Assembly: GCF_001592005.1 (NCBI RefSeq)
Contig: NZ_BCVZ01000003.1
Coordinates: 62,001-126,000, forward strand
Direction of reading: 5' to 3'
Source of the DNA: Bacillus sonorensis NBRC 101234 = KCTC 13918
GTDB taxonomy: Bacteria > Bacillota > Bacilli > Bacillales > Bacillaceae
DNA length: 64,000 nucleotides
The notes below the pieces were generated by a model. That model ran no database searches, was not told the DNA's origin, and was given only the letters and a program-made list of their open reading frames with translations. Every line of letters begins with the position of its first letter. Within the stretch, counting starts at the first letter, position 1. Made by a program: the position numbers and the translations under genes. This document shows, one piece after another, positions 1 through 8,735 of this stretch.

Positions 1-1
1 T

Positions 2-394
2 TTCTCACAGAAAGATGTAAAACGGGACGGCCACGCCATTGAAGTCAGAATTTACGCTGAAGACCCGAAAACGTTTTTTCCATCGCCGGGACGCATCACC
101 GCCTTTACGCTGCCGGAACATCCGAACATCCGCCACGAGTGCGCCGTATCAGCCGGCATGACCATCACCCCGTATTATGATCCGATGATCGCCAAGATGA
201 TTGCGAAAGGAAAAAGCAGATGTGAAGCGATTGAAACCTTGCTCGCGGCGCTCCCGCAATACAAAGTGGCTGGAATCAAAACAAACATTCCGCTGCTTGA
301 AGAAATCGTACGATCTCCTGCCTTTCAAAAAGGCGGGGTGCAAACCGATTTTATACAGCGGCATGTATTGAAACCAAAAGGAGGGGCTTTATGA
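2..394 (+). CDS. yngH: Biotin carboxylase subunit, C-terminal part (YngH-like)
   Basis: The window opens inside this gene, so only about the last 130 residues are present. The frame reads from base 2 with no start and includes the conserved biotin carboxylase C-domain segments HAIEVRIYAEDP and ITPYYDPMIAKMI. In the family this subunit carboxylates biotin with ATP and bicarbonate. The stop overlaps the start of the biotin carrier gene (ATGA), so the two are translationally coupled. Together with the carboxyltransferase at 2353 it should form an acyl-CoA carboxylase (methylcrotonyl- or propionyl-CoA type). The yng assignment rests on gene order and similarity; the substrate is inferred. Confidence 0.88.
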   Translation, partial: FSQKDVKRDGHAIEVRIYAEDPKTFFPSPGRITAFTLPEHPNIRHECAVSAGMTITPYYDPMIAKMIAKGKSRCEAIETLLAALPQYKVAGIKTNIPLLEEIVRSPAFQKGGVQTDFIQRHVLKPKGGAL

Positions 395-603
395 ATACAG
401 TTGTCATCAATATGGCGGGCAACATATGGAAAATTTTAGTTCGTCCGGGAGATGAAATCGAGAAAGGACAGGAGGTGGCCATTTTAGAGTCAATGAAAAT
501 GGAAATCCCGATTGTGGCGGAAACGAGCGGCACTGTAAAAGAGATCAAAAAGCGCGAGGGCGATTTTGCTGATGAAGGAGACGTATTATTAGAGCTTCAA
601 TAG
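391..603 (+). CDS. yngHB: Biotin/lipoyl attachment protein (biotin carboxyl carrier)
   Basis: A 70-residue stand-alone biotin carrier domain. The biotinylation motif ESMKME is visible at about residues 33-38, with the lysine as the biotin acceptor. The length fits a minimal barrel-sandwich hybrid domain. It overlaps the preceding biotin carboxylase by four bases and precedes HMG-CoA lyase by 17 bases. It should shuttle carboxybiotin between the carboxylase and the carboxyltransferase encoded at 2353-3882. Confidence 0.93.
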   Translation: MNTVVINMAGNIWKILVRPGDEIEKGQEVAILESMKMEIPIVAETSGTVKEIKKREGDFADEGDVLLELQ

Positions 604-620
604 CGTCTGGGGGAAAGCAG

Positions 621-1532
621 ATGAACATTCCAAATAACATCCGCATAAAAGAAGTCGGACCGCGGGACGGTCTGCAAAATGAGAACGGCGTGCTCTCTAC
701 AGGCGACAAAATCGCCTGGATTGACATGCTCTCCCTTACAGGGCTTCCCTATATTGAAATTACATCATTTGTCCATCCTAAGTGGATTCCGCCACTTGCC
801 GATGCATTGGAGGTCGCCAAAGGAATCAAGCGGAAGCCGGGAGTCACATATGCAGCGCTCGTCCCCAATGCAAAGGGGCTTGAACGGGCGCTTGAAGGGG
901 ATATCGACGAGGCGGCCGTCTTTATGTCGGCAAGCGAAACCCACAACCTGAAAAACATCAACAAAACAATCGATGAGACGCTTCCCGTCCTGAAAGAGGT
1001 GATCACAGAAGCCATCAAGGCGAAACGTACTGCAAGGGCCTACCTTTCTGTTGTATTTGGCTGTCCTTATGAGAAAGCCGTGCCATTGGATCGGATCATC
1101 CGCATCTCTGAAACACTATTCGACATGGACATTTGCGAGCTGTCCCTAGGCGACACGATCGGCGCGGCGAATCCCGTACAGGTGGAAATCGTACTGGAAG
1201 CGCTGCTGAAACGCTTTCCAAAAGAAAAGATCGCGGTTCATTTTCATGATACAAGAGGGATGGCGCTCGCCAACATGCTGACGGCCATGAACATGGGAAT
1301 CACGGCTTTTGACGGGGCATGCGGGGGATTGGGAGGCTGTCCTTATGCGCCGGGTTCTTCCGGAAATGCCGCAACAGATGACCTCATCTATATGTGCGCC
1401 CAAATGGGCATTGAGACCGGTGTTGATCTTGGGAAGCTTCTCAAGGCAGCGAGATGGGTCGAAGAAAAAATGGGAAGGCAGCTGCCGAGCCGCAATTTGC
1501 AGGCCGCCAAATCACTCGGCAAATTGCCATAA
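621..1532 (+). CDS. yngG: Hydroxymethylglutaryl-CoA lyase
   Basis: A 303-residue HMGL-like TIM barrel enzyme that splits HMG-CoA into acetyl-CoA and acetoacetate, the last step of leucine degradation. Visible signatures are VGPRDGLQNE near the N-terminus (metal and substrate binding), HFHDTRGMALAN at about 206-217 (metal histidines), and GGLGGCPYAPGSSGN at about 235-249, which carries the catalytic cysteine. A GGGGGAAAGCAG ribosome binding region precedes the ATG. It sits between the carrier protein and the enoyl-CoA hydratase, as expected for a leucine or isovalerate operon. Confidence 0.94.
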   Translation: MNIPNNIRIKEVGPRDGLQNENGVLSTGDKIAWIDMLSLTGLPYIEITSFVHPKWIPPLADALEVAKGIKRKPGVTYAALVPNAKGLERALEGDIDEAAVFMSASETHNLKNINKTIDETLPVLKEVITEAIKAKRTARAYLSVVFGCPYEKAVPLDRIIRISETLFDMDICELSLGDTIGAANPVQVEIVLEALLKRFPKEKIAVHFHDTRGMALANMLTAMNMGITAFDGACGGLGGCPYAPGSSGNAATDDLIYMCAQMGIETGVDLGKLLKAARWVEEKMGRQLPSRNLQAAKSLGKLP

Positions 1533-1547
1533 AGGAGGGAGACCATC

Positions 1548-2330
1548 GTGGAGCCGAACATCCTGTATTCTGTTCAGAAAGATACAATCGCCGTCTTAAC
1601 ACTAAACAGGCCGCAGGCCGCAAATTCGCTGTCGCTTGCGCTGCTTGGCGAGCTGTGCGGCCTGCTCCGCGACATGAGAAACAATCCGGACATCCGTTGC
1701 GTTATCATTACGGGACAGGGGAATAAAACGTTTTGCGCCGGTGCGGATTTGAAGGAAAGAGCTCGGATGAATCGTACTGAAGCGAAGCAGGCGGTTTCCT
1801 TGATCCAAAGCGTGATTCATCAGGTAGAAAGCCTGCCTCAGCCTGTGATCGCCTCTCTCAATGGCAGCGCCTTGGGCGGCGGGCTTGAGCTCGCCTTGGC
1901 ATGCGACATCAGAATCGCAGCCGACCATATTGAAGTCGGCCTGCCTGAAACAACGCTGGCAATCATTCCTGGTGCCGGCGGGACGCAGCGGCTTCCCCGC
2001 TTGATCGGCAGGGGCAAGGCGAAGGAGCTGATCTACACGGGACACCGTATCAGCGCCCAAACCGCACTGGATCTAAACCTTGTCGAACATGTCGTTCCAT
2101 TATCAGAACTAAGGAAAAAAACCGAAGAGATCGCACAAAAAATCGCAGCAAACGGGCCGGTTGCCGTCAGACAGGCAAAGTTTGCGATCAATAAAGGTCT
2201 TGAGACAAACATCGAAACCGGGCTTGCCATCGAGCAAAAAGCGTACGAACTGACGATTCCGACAAAAGACCGTACAGAAGGACTGCAAGCTTTTTTAGAA
2301 AAACGAAAGCCCGAATATAAGGGAGAATAA
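1548..2330 (+). CDS. yngF: Enoyl-CoA hydratase/isomerase family protein (methylglutaconyl-CoA hydratase candidate)
   Basis: A 260-residue crotonase-fold protein. The GTG start at 1548 is supported by AAAGGAGGGAG about seven bases upstream. Oxyanion-hole regions are visible as TFCAGADLKER and ALGGGLELALACD, and the catalytic-loop region as GLPETTLAIIPGAGGTQRLPR. In a leucine-type operon the expected reaction is hydration of 3-methylglutaconyl-CoA to HMG-CoA, feeding the lyase encoded immediately upstream. The specific substrate is inferred from context; the fold is certain. Confidence 0.9.
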   Translation: MEPNILYSVQKDTIAVLTLNRPQAANSLSLALLGELCGLLRDMRNNPDIRCVIITGQGNKTFCAGADLKERARMNRTEAKQAVSLIQSVIHQVESLPQPVIASLNGSALGGGLELALACDIRIAADHIEVGLPETTLAIIPGAGGTQRLPRLIGRGKAKELIYTGHRISAQTALDLNLVEHVVPLSELRKKTEEIAQKIAANGPVAVRQAKFAINKGLETNIETGLAIEQKAYELTIPTKDRTEGLQAFLEKRKPEYKGE

Positions 2331-2352
2331 CAAGAAACGGAGGGAACAGCCG

Positions 2353-3882
2353 ATGCCGGACGAAAAGGATTTGAACGAGCGAATCAGCGACATCGCAAAA
2401 GGCGGAGCGCAAAAATACCATGACGCCAATGCAAAAAAAGGCAAATTGTTTGTCAGGGACCGTTTGAAACTGCTGCTTGACGAGGGGCTTGATCTCGAGG
2501 ACGCTTTTTTTGCCAATTGTATGTCTGAAGGGCTTCCTGCTGACGGAGTCGTCACGGGGATCGGCAAAATCGGCGGGCAAACCGTTTGCGTCATGGCCAA
2601 TGATTCAACCGTCAAAGCCGGATCATGGGGAGCCAGAACCGTCGAAAAAATCATCCGCATCCAAGAAACAGCCGAAAAATTGCATTGTCCGCTGTTTTAT
2701 TTAGTCGACTCGGCCGGAGCAAGGATCACGGATCAAGTTGACATGTTTCCCGGGAGGCGGGGGGCGGGCCGGATCTTTTACAATCAAGTCAAATTATCCG
2801 GTCGCATCCCGCAAATCTGTCTGCTGTTCGGCCCTTCCGCAGCGGGCGGCGCCTACATCCCGGCTTTCTGCGATATCGTCATCATGGTCGACGGAAACGC
2901 TTCAATGTACTTAGGCTCACCGCGCATGGCGGAAATGGTGATCGGGGAAAAGGTCACCCTTGAAGAAATGGGCGGTGCGAGAATGCATTGTTCTGTATCA
3001 GGGTGCGGAGATGTCCTCGCTGAAACGGAAGAAGAAGCGATTCTCTCAGCGCGCCGGTATCTGTCCTATTTCCCGGCAAACTATGCGGAAAAAGCGCCCA
3101 TTGCCGAAGCGAGACCCGCGCAAACATTTGACAAACCATTGGAGGATGTCATCCCGCAAAACCAAAACACCCCGTTTGACATGATGGAATTGATCCGCCG
3201 GGTCGTCGATAAGGATTCATTTTATGAAATAAAAAAATTGTTCGCACCCGAGCTCATGACAGGGCTGGCAAGACTCCACGGGCTGCCCGTCGGCATCATC
3301 GCCAACCAGCCGCGGATAAAAGGCGGAGTTTTATTTCACGATTCCGCAGATAAGGCCGCGAAATTCATCAATTTATGCGATGCCTATAACATTCCGCTTC
3401 TTTTTTTGGCCGATATACCGGGATTTATGATCGGAACAAAAGTGGAGCGGGCGGGAATAATCCGGCATGGCGCCAAAATGATTTCCGCCATGTCAGAAGC
3501 AACCGTTCCGAAAATATCCGTCATCATCCGCAAAGCATATGGCGCCGGATTGTACGCGATGGCAGGCCCGGCATTTGAACCAGACTGCTGTCTCGCGCTG
3601 CCGACGGCGCAAATCGCGGTCATGGGGCCGGAAGCCGCGGTCAATGCCGTGTATGCCAAAAAAATCGCAGAGCTCCCTGAAGAAGAACGGTCCGCATTCA
3701 TCGCCAAAAAGCGTGAAGAGTATCAAAAAGACATCGACATTTTCCGTTTGGCTTCTGAAATGATCGTCGACGGCATTGTTCCGGCCGGCTCTTTGCGGAC
3801 TGAACTCGGCAAACGGCTTGGCGCCTATATGTCTAAATATGTGGCATTTAGCGAGCGGAAGCACCCGGTATATCCTGTCTGA
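2353..3882 (+). CDS. yngE: Acyl-CoA carboxylase, carboxyltransferase subunit
   Basis: A 509-residue biotin-dependent carboxyltransferase with the two crotonase-like halves of propionyl- and methylcrotonyl-CoA carboxylase beta subunits. Motifs include GKIGGQTVCVMANDSTVKAG, LVDSAGARI, GPSAAGGAYIPAF and, in the second half, LFLADIPGFMIG and AYGAGLYAMAGPA. It would move CO2 from the carrier at 391-603 to a branched acyl-CoA. A GGAGGGAACAGCCG ribosome binding region precedes the ATG. The context with HMG-CoA lyase favours methylcrotonyl-CoA as substrate. Confidence 0.93.
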   Translation: MPDEKDLNERISDIAKGGAQKYHDANAKKGKLFVRDRLKLLLDEGLDLEDAFFANCMSEGLPADGVVTGIGKIGGQTVCVMANDSTVKAGSWGARTVEKIIRIQETAEKLHCPLFYLVDSAGARITDQVDMFPGRRGAGRIFYNQVKLSGRIPQICLLFGPSAAGGAYIPAFCDIVIMVDGNASMYLGSPRMAEMVIGEKVTLEEMGGARMHCSVSGCGDVLAETEEEAILSARRYLSYFPANYAEKAPIAEARPAQTFDKPLEDVIPQNQNTPFDMMELIRRVVDKDSFYEIKKLFAPELMTGLARLHGLPVGIIANQPRIKGGVLFHDSADKAAKFINLCDAYNIPLLFLADIPGFMIGTKVERAGIIRHGAKMISAMSEATVPKISVIIRKAYGAGLYAMAGPAFEPDCCLALPTAQIAVMGPEAAVNAVYAKKIAELPEEERSAFIAKKREEYQKDIDIFRLASEMIVDGIVPAGSLRTELGKRLGAYMSKYVAFSERKHPVYPV

Positions 3883-3910
3883 TCATGGAAACACGGAAAG
3901 GAGAACGATG

Positions 3911-5863
3911 ATGACTGAAAAAGCGGTTTGGCAGCCTGATCCGGAATTTATCAAAACAACCCGGCTGTTTCAATGGATGAAGACACTCGGCTTTTCCGAT
4001 TATGCCGATTTCTTGAAAGCCACTACAGATGATATCGCCTGGTTTTGGGAGGAAGCCGAAAAAGCCCTCGGCATCTCCTGGTACAAGCGATACAGCAGCA
4101 CATTAAACATGGACCGGGGCATCAAATGGCCGAGATGGTATTCCGGCGGCCGCTTAAATGCCGTGTACAATGCCGTCGAAAAATGGGCCGGACAAACAGA
4201 TACAGCCGCAAAAACGGCAATCATTTGGGAACGTGAAGACGGGAAAACGGAGCAGATTTCATTTTCTTCATTACACGATAAAATTGCGCGGGCGGCCAAA
4301 GGTTTTACACACCTGGGGATTTCAAAAGGGGATGTAATTGGGATTTACATGCCGATGATTCCTGAAACGGTCATTGCCATGCTGGCAGCCGCCAAAATCG
4401 GAGCGATCTTTTCCCCGATTTTCTCAGGCTATGGGGCTCATGCGGCAGCTGCCAGACTGAATGCCGCCGAAGCGAAAATGCTTGTCACCTGCGATGCATT
4501 TGTCAGGCGCGGAAACGTAATCACCATGAAAAAAGAAGCAGATGAAGCTGTGAACAGATCCCCGTCTGTCCAAAAAGTCGTCGTCTGCCGCCTTCATGAT
4601 GCAGATGTACCATGGCATGAGACAAGAGACGTGGATTGGGATGAATTGATGAAACATGAGCCGCATGAGAGGACGGAAGAGATGGAAAGCTCTGAACCGC
4701 TCATGATTCTTTACACGTCGGGAACGACCGGACAGCCGAAGGGCGCCGTTCATACCCATTCCGGTTTTCCGATTAAAGCGGCGTTTGACGCCGGCTTCGG
4801 CATGGATGTCAAACAGGGGGATGCGTTTTTCTGGTATACGGATATGGGCTGGATGATGGGACCGTTTTTAATATTCGGAGGTCTCATCAACGGAGCCGCG
4901 ATTTTATTATACGACGGAGCACCCGATTTCCCCGGGCCTGACAGGCTTTGGGAGCTTGTCAGCCGCCACCGCGTCACACATCTCGGCATCTCACCGACGC
5001 TTATCCGCGCCATGATGCAGTATGGCGAAGATTTCCTGAAAAAATATGACCTGGACAGCTTAAAAGCAATCGGTTCGACCGGAGAACCATGGAACTATGA
5101 ACCGTGGATGTGGCTTTTCCGCCATGCCGGAAAAGGGAAACTGCCGATTTTTAATTATTCGGGCGGAACCGAAATTGCCGGCGGGATATTGGGAAATGTG
5201 CCGATATTGCCGATCGCACCGATGACCTTTAATTCGCCTCTGCCGGGTATGGCAGCCCATGTTTTCAATGAACAGGGAGACGAAGTCATAGACGAAGTCG
5301 GGGAGCTTGTCCTGACAAAGCCTTGGGTCGGAATGACAAACGGTTTTTGGAAGGAGCCTGACAGGTATGAAAACGCATACTGGAGCCGCTGGAGCGATGT
5401 CTGGGTGCATGGGGACTGGGCGGTTAGGGATGAAGAAGGATACTGGACGATCAGCGGCCGTTCGGATGATGTGATCAATGTTGCCGGCAAAAGGATCGGA
5501 CCGGCCGAAATCGAATCCGTTTTCGTCAGTCATCCGGCTGTGGCAGAAGCCGGGGTGATCGGAGTCCCTGACGATCTGAAAGGGCAGGCCGTTGTTTGCT
5601 TCGCCGTTTTGAGAACGGGCGAGCAGCCTTCTGCACATTTGAAAACCGATTTGCTGAAGCTGGCCGCCGAAACGCTCGGAAAAACGATGAAACCGAAAGC
5701 GGTATATTTCGTCAGCGATCTCCCGAAGACAAGAAACGCAAAAGTAATGAGAAGGCTGATACGGGCTGCTTATTTACACGAGCCAACAGGCGATTTATCA
5801 ACATTGGAAAACCCTGAGTCATACAATGAAATCGCACGGCTTTCAGCAGCCGAAGATCTGTAG
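3911..5863 (+). CDS. AMP-forming acyl-CoA synthetase (acetyl/acetoacetyl/propionyl-CoA synthetase type)
   Basis: About 650 residues, the size of acetyl- and acetoacetyl-CoA synthetases rather than of medium-chain ligases (about 550). The phosphate-binding P-loop YTSGTTGQPKGAVHTH, the adenine loop NYSGGTEIAGG, the hinge WTISGRSDDVINVAGKRIGP and the C-terminal lysine region KTRNAKVMRRL are visible. Two ATGs lie at 3908 and 3911; AAAGGAGA at 3897-3904 favours 3911. The reading frame is open further upstream, but that part overlaps yngE. As the last gene of the leucine-type operon it could activate acetoacetate released by the lyase, or an incoming branched acid. It is not the YngI-type ligase of B. 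subtilis by length. Confidence 0.85.
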   Translation: MTEKAVWQPDPEFIKTTRLFQWMKTLGFSDYADFLKATTDDIAWFWEEAEKALGISWYKRYSSTLNMDRGIKWPRWYSGGRLNAVYNAVEKWAGQTDTAAKTAIIWEREDGKTEQISFSSLHDKIARAAKGFTHLGISKGDVIGIYMPMIPETVIAMLAAAKIGAIFSPIFSGYGAHAAAARLNAAEAKMLVTCDAFVRRGNVITMKKEADEAVNRSPSVQKVVVCRLHDADVPWHETRDVDWDELMKHEPHERTEEMESSEPLMILYTSGTTGQPKGAVHTHSGFPIKAAFDAGFGMDVKQGDAFFWYTDMGWMMGPFLIFGGLINGAAILLYDGAPDFPGPDRLWELVSRHRVTHLGISPTLIRAMMQYGEDFLKKYDLDSLKAIGSTGEPWNYEPWMWLFRHAGKGKLPIFNYSGGTEIAGGILGNVPILPIAPMTFNSPLPGMAAHVFNEQGDEVIDEVGELVLTKPWVGMTNGFWKEPDRYENAYWSRWSDVWVHGDWAVRDEEGYWTISGRSDDVINVAGKRIGPAEIESVFVSHPAVAEAGVIGVPDDLKGQAVVCFAVLRTGEQPSAHLKTDLLKLAAETLGKTMKPKAVYFVSDLPKTRNAKVMRRLIRAAYLHEPTGDLSTLENPESYNEIARLSAAEDL

Positions 5864-5893
5864 TATACTTCAAAAGGATGCAAAAACAAAGAA

Positions 5894-5916
5894 GAAGGAT
5901 CATGTCCTTCCTCTTT
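5894..5916 (+). terminator. Rho-independent terminator of the acyl-CoA operon
   Basis: The inverted repeat GAAGGA-TCATG-TCCTTC is followed by CTCTTTTATTTT. It lies 30 bases after the synthetase stop codon and closes the operon. Confidence 0.75.
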
Positions 5917-5941
5917 TATTTTGATCAGAACAATTGATGTT

Positions 5942-6172
5942 CTACATACGGACAATGACCGATCCTCCGCCGCCCGATGTGCAGACGCGGTTTTGCTGCT
6001 CTTCAATGGAACGCAGGAGCTGATTGTTGCTTTCCATCAGCTTGATCAGCAAAGCCATTTGATCCTCGAGGTTTTTCAATCTTTGGGTCATATGCTGCGG
6101 GTGTTGCCCCGGCGGCAGTTGTGGCGAGGCAGCGGGCGGGTAAGATGTTTCAGAATTCCATTTTGAATGCAT
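5942..6172 (-). CDS. Small protein of unknown function (76 aa)
   Basis: The frame is open further upstream on this strand, but GGAGGCGCAG followed by ATG at 6172 gives a clear start and a 76-residue product. The N-terminal third is rich in proline, glutamine and histidine (PQLPPGQHPQHM). The middle is a likely coiled coil (QRLKNLEDQMALLIKLMESN) and the tail is glycine-rich. There are no membrane segments and no recognised family. It is divergent from the HTH gene at 6268, with about 95 bases between them for both promoters. Confidence 0.7.
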   Translation of the reverse strand: MHSKWNSETSYPPAASPQLPPGQHPQHMTQRLKNLEDQMALLIKLMESNNQLLRSIEEQQNRVCTSGGGGSVIVRM

Positions 6173-6267
6173 GGTAACTGCGCCTCCATCATCAAAACTT
6201 ATGTACCTTATCGTATGATCTTTAAAAAAACAACGTTCGCCTAAATTCGGACGAAAGGGAATGAGAC

Positions 6268-6498
6268 ATGTATTTAACAATAAAAGAAACAGCAGAATAT
6301 TTGTCGCTTTCTGAAGCATACATTGAACAGCTGATCAGAGAAAAGAAAATCCGCGTGATCGACGACGGGCAGCAATATTTAATTAACAAAGAACAATTCA
6401 ACTCCCATCTGGAGCAGATGGAAAAGTATAAGGAACTGGTTGAGGCCATCCTGAATGAACCCATCCCCGAAGATCCGGATGTAAAAGACGAAGATTAG
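6268..6498 (+). CDS. Excisionase/MerR-type helix-turn-helix protein (76 aa)
   Basis: A 76-residue protein. Its first 50 residues (YLTIKETAEYLSLSEAYIEQ, then LIREKKIRVIDDGQQYLINK) form the winged-helix fold of the excisionase/MerR-like DNA-binding family. The acidic tail ends in DPDVKDED. GGAATGAGAC precedes the ATG. No recombinase or phage gene is nearby, so it is more likely a chromosomal regulator than a phage Xis. Target unknown. Confidence 0.78.
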   Translation: MYLTIKETAEYLSLSEAYIEQLIREKKIRVIDDGQQYLINKEQFNSHLEQMEKYKELVEAILNEPIPEDPDVKDED

Positions 6499-6807
6499 TA
6501 TAATATAAATATATTATGTAAACTAAAACAGCGTATTGTTCTGCCCCCAACGCTACAAAACCGGCGGGGAACTGATAAAAAAGTCACAATTAAGGAAATG
6601 AAAGGGATGAAAAAGCGGCATTTTTCAAGTTTTATACGATTTTATTTCATTTCAGAAACAATCACGTTCATTTTTTGTTCAAAAAATGTTATCATTTAAT
6701 AGTAAAATATATCGTGTTTTGAGATTGCAAGTTTTTCAGTCCATTGACAGGGGTACTGAAAGAAGCAAAACAAACACATCAGGGGGGCTCTTTCTCTGCG
6801 GATTTGT

Positions 6808-6825
6808 TTGTGCATAAATTCACAA
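6808..6825. promoter_or_regulatory. Rex operator upstream of yjlC-ndh
   Basis: TTGTGCATAAATTCACAA matches the Rex consensus (TTGTGAA-N4-TTCACAA) at nearly every position and is almost a perfect palindrome. It lies 65 bases before yjlC, in a 385-base gene-free stretch (6499-6889). Rex is the NADH-sensing repressor known to control ndh in Bacillus. The rest of the gap is AT-rich; it holds a hairpin around 6538-6572 without a T-tract and several possible -35/-10 pairs that I cannot choose between. Confidence 0.88.
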
Positions 6826-6889
6826 ACTCCGATCAGAAAGAACTTCCTGCAAAAAATAGCACATTGCTTATTGTAAAGGAGAATTGGTT

Positions 6890-7312
6890 ATGCCGGAAAC
6901 AATCGATCAAACAAACGAATCTGTTAGCCAAAGCCAACGCGATCTCATTGATCAGCTGCTAAAACCTGAAGTACAGGAGTCTTTGACTGTTCTAGTCGAC
7001 CAGCTTCCAAAGCTGACTGAACTGGTAAACATTTTGACGAAGTCTTACGATTTCGCGCAATCCGTGGCGACTGACGAAGTATTAAAAAGCGATACTGTAG
7101 GTGCCATTACAGAAATTCTCGAGCCGGTAAAAGAAACGGCGAAAGATATCGCGGCGACGGCGATCGAAGCAAAAGACCGCGCTGACGAAAGCAATGAAGT
7201 GATCGGACTGTTCGGTCTTCTGAGAATGCTTAAAGATCCGCAGGCTCAAAAACTGTTCCGCTTTGTCCAAAGCTACCTGCAAATCATGTCAGAACGCGAA
7301 AAACAAAAATAA
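6890..7312 (+). CDS. yjlC: YjlC, DUF1641 protein
   Basis: A 140-residue acidic, mostly helical protein. The start at ATG 6890 is set by AAAGGAG at 6875-6881. The segment VIGLFGLLRMLKDPQAQKLF is characteristic of DUF1641 proteins, which in Bacillus are co-transcribed with ndh. There is no signal peptide or membrane span. The function is unknown; co-transcription and the Rex operator suggest a role with the type II NADH dehydrogenase 41 bases downstream. Confidence 0.9.
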   Translation: MPETIDQTNESVSQSQRDLIDQLLKPEVQESLTVLVDQLPKLTELVNILTKSYDFAQSVATDEVLKSDTVGAITEILEPVKETAKDIAATAIEAKDRADESNEVIGLFGLLRMLKDPQAQKLFRFVQSYLQIMSEREKQK

Positions 7313-7353
7313 TACCTTCAGAACACATTTAGAATAAGGACGGAGGATTCATG

Positions 7354-8532
7354 ATGTCAAAACATATAGTCATTCTAGGCGCTGGTTACGGCGGATTACT
7401 TTCTGCTTTAACAGTACGCAAACATTACAGTAAAGAAGAAGCAACAATAACAGTGGTCAATCAATACCCGACTCACCAGATCATTACGGAACTGCACCGT
7501 CTTGCGGCAGGAAACGTCTCAGAACAAGCCATCGCTATGCCGCTTGCAAAGCTTTTCAAAGGAAAAGACATCGATCTTAAAATCGCAAAAGTAAACTCTT
7601 TTTCCGTTGATAAAAAAGAAGTCGCTCTTTCAGACGGTTCTACGCTAACATACGATGCGCTCGTAGTCGGCCTCGGTTCTGTAACGGCTTACTTCGGCAT
7701 CCCTGGACTTGAAGAAAACAGCATGGTTCTTAAATCCGCAAATGATGCGAAGAAGATCTTCAAGCATGTCGAAGAACGCGTACGCGAATACTCCAAAACA
7801 AAAAATGAAGCTGATGCAACAATTCTTATCGGGGGAGGCGGCTTAACAGGCGTCGAGCTTGTCGGTGAGCTTGCTGACATCATGCCAAATCTTACGAAAA
7901 AATACGGTGTAAACCTTAAAGAAATCAAATTAAAATTGGTTGAAGCAGGGCCGAAAATCCTTCCTGTTCTTCCGGATGATCTTATCGCACGCGCGACTGC
8001 CAGCCTTGAAAAACGCGGCGTTGAATTCTTAACAGGTCTTCCTGTCACAAATGTAGAGGGGAACGTCATTGATCTGAAAGACGGATCAAAAGTAGTTGCC
8101 AACACATTTGTTTGGACTGGCGGCGTACAAGGAAATCCTCTTGTCGGCGAATCAGGCCTTGAAGTCAACCGCGGACGCGCGACTGTGAACGAATTCCTTC
8201 AATCTACTTCACATGAAGATGTGTTCGTTGCCGGAGACAGCGCTGTCGTCTTTGGTCCGGACGGCCGTCCATATCCGCCGACAGCACAAATTGCATGGCA
8301 AATGGGCGAACTGATCGGCTACAACCTATACGCATACTTAGAAAACAAATCTCTTGAAACATTCAGCCCTGTCAACTCAGGTACGCTTGCAAGCCTTGGC
8401 CGCAAAGATGCAGTTGCGATCATCGGCGCTAACTCAACAGCCCTGAAAGGACTTCCTGCTTCCTTAATGAAAGAGGCAAGCAACGTGCGCTACCTAAGCC
8501 ATATTAAAGGTCTATTCAGCCTGGCTTACTAA
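7354..8532 (+). CDS. ndh: Type II NADH dehydrogenase
   Basis: A 392-residue single-subunit, non-proton-pumping NADH:menaquinone oxidoreductase that feeds electrons to the respiratory chain from the inner membrane face. The FAD-binding motif ILGAGYGG is at the N-terminus, the NADH-binding GGGGLTGVELVGELAD at about 155-170, and the second FAD contact VFVAGDSAV at about 290. The ATG at 7354 has better spacing to GGAGG (7342-7346) than the ATG at 7351 and gives the length of the B. subtilis protein. Rex repression through the upstream operator should link expression to the NADH/NAD+ ratio. Confidence 0.95.
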   Translation: MSKHIVILGAGYGGLLSALTVRKHYSKEEATITVVNQYPTHQIITELHRLAAGNVSEQAIAMPLAKLFKGKDIDLKIAKVNSFSVDKKEVALSDGSTLTYDALVVGLGSVTAYFGIPGLEENSMVLKSANDAKKIFKHVEERVREYSKTKNEADATILIGGGGLTGVELVGELADIMPNLTKKYGVNLKEIKLKLVEAGPKILPVLPDDLIARATASLEKRGVEFLTGLPVTNVEGNVIDLKDGSKVVANTFVWTGGVQGNPLVGESGLEVNRGRATVNEFLQSTSHEDVFVAGDSAVVFGPDGRPYPPTAQIAWQMGELIGYNLYAYLENKSLETFSPVNSGTLASLGRKDAVAIIGANSTALKGLPASLMKEASNVRYLSHIKGLFSLAY

Positions 8533-8541
8533 TAAAATTCC

Positions 8542-8581
8542 AGCACTACTTATAGTGTAAACTATAAGTGGTGCTTTTTTA
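8542..8581 (+). terminator. Terminator after ndh
   Basis: A 14-base stem, AGCACTACTTATAG paired with CTATAAGTGGTGCT, encloses a TGTAAA loop and is followed by TTTTTT. It is strong and immediately downstream of ndh. Confidence 0.9.
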
Positions 8582-8735
8582 TGCCGTAAATTTGACGGGG
8601 AAATGAAATATTTTGAATTTTTTAGTTTACTGTTGTTCCAGGCAGCTTCAAATGCCCACACTACACAATTTTCGAAGTATATCCCGCCCCTTTTTGCAAT
8701 AAAGTATTAAAACATGAGCGGAAGGGGGGAACTGA

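Noticed and set aside
6538..6572. Hairpin GTTC-CCCC/GGGG-AAC as a terminator or riboswitch
   Set aside because: It has no T-tract, a long loop and no conserved riboswitch core. It is probably chance or a weak mRNA structure.
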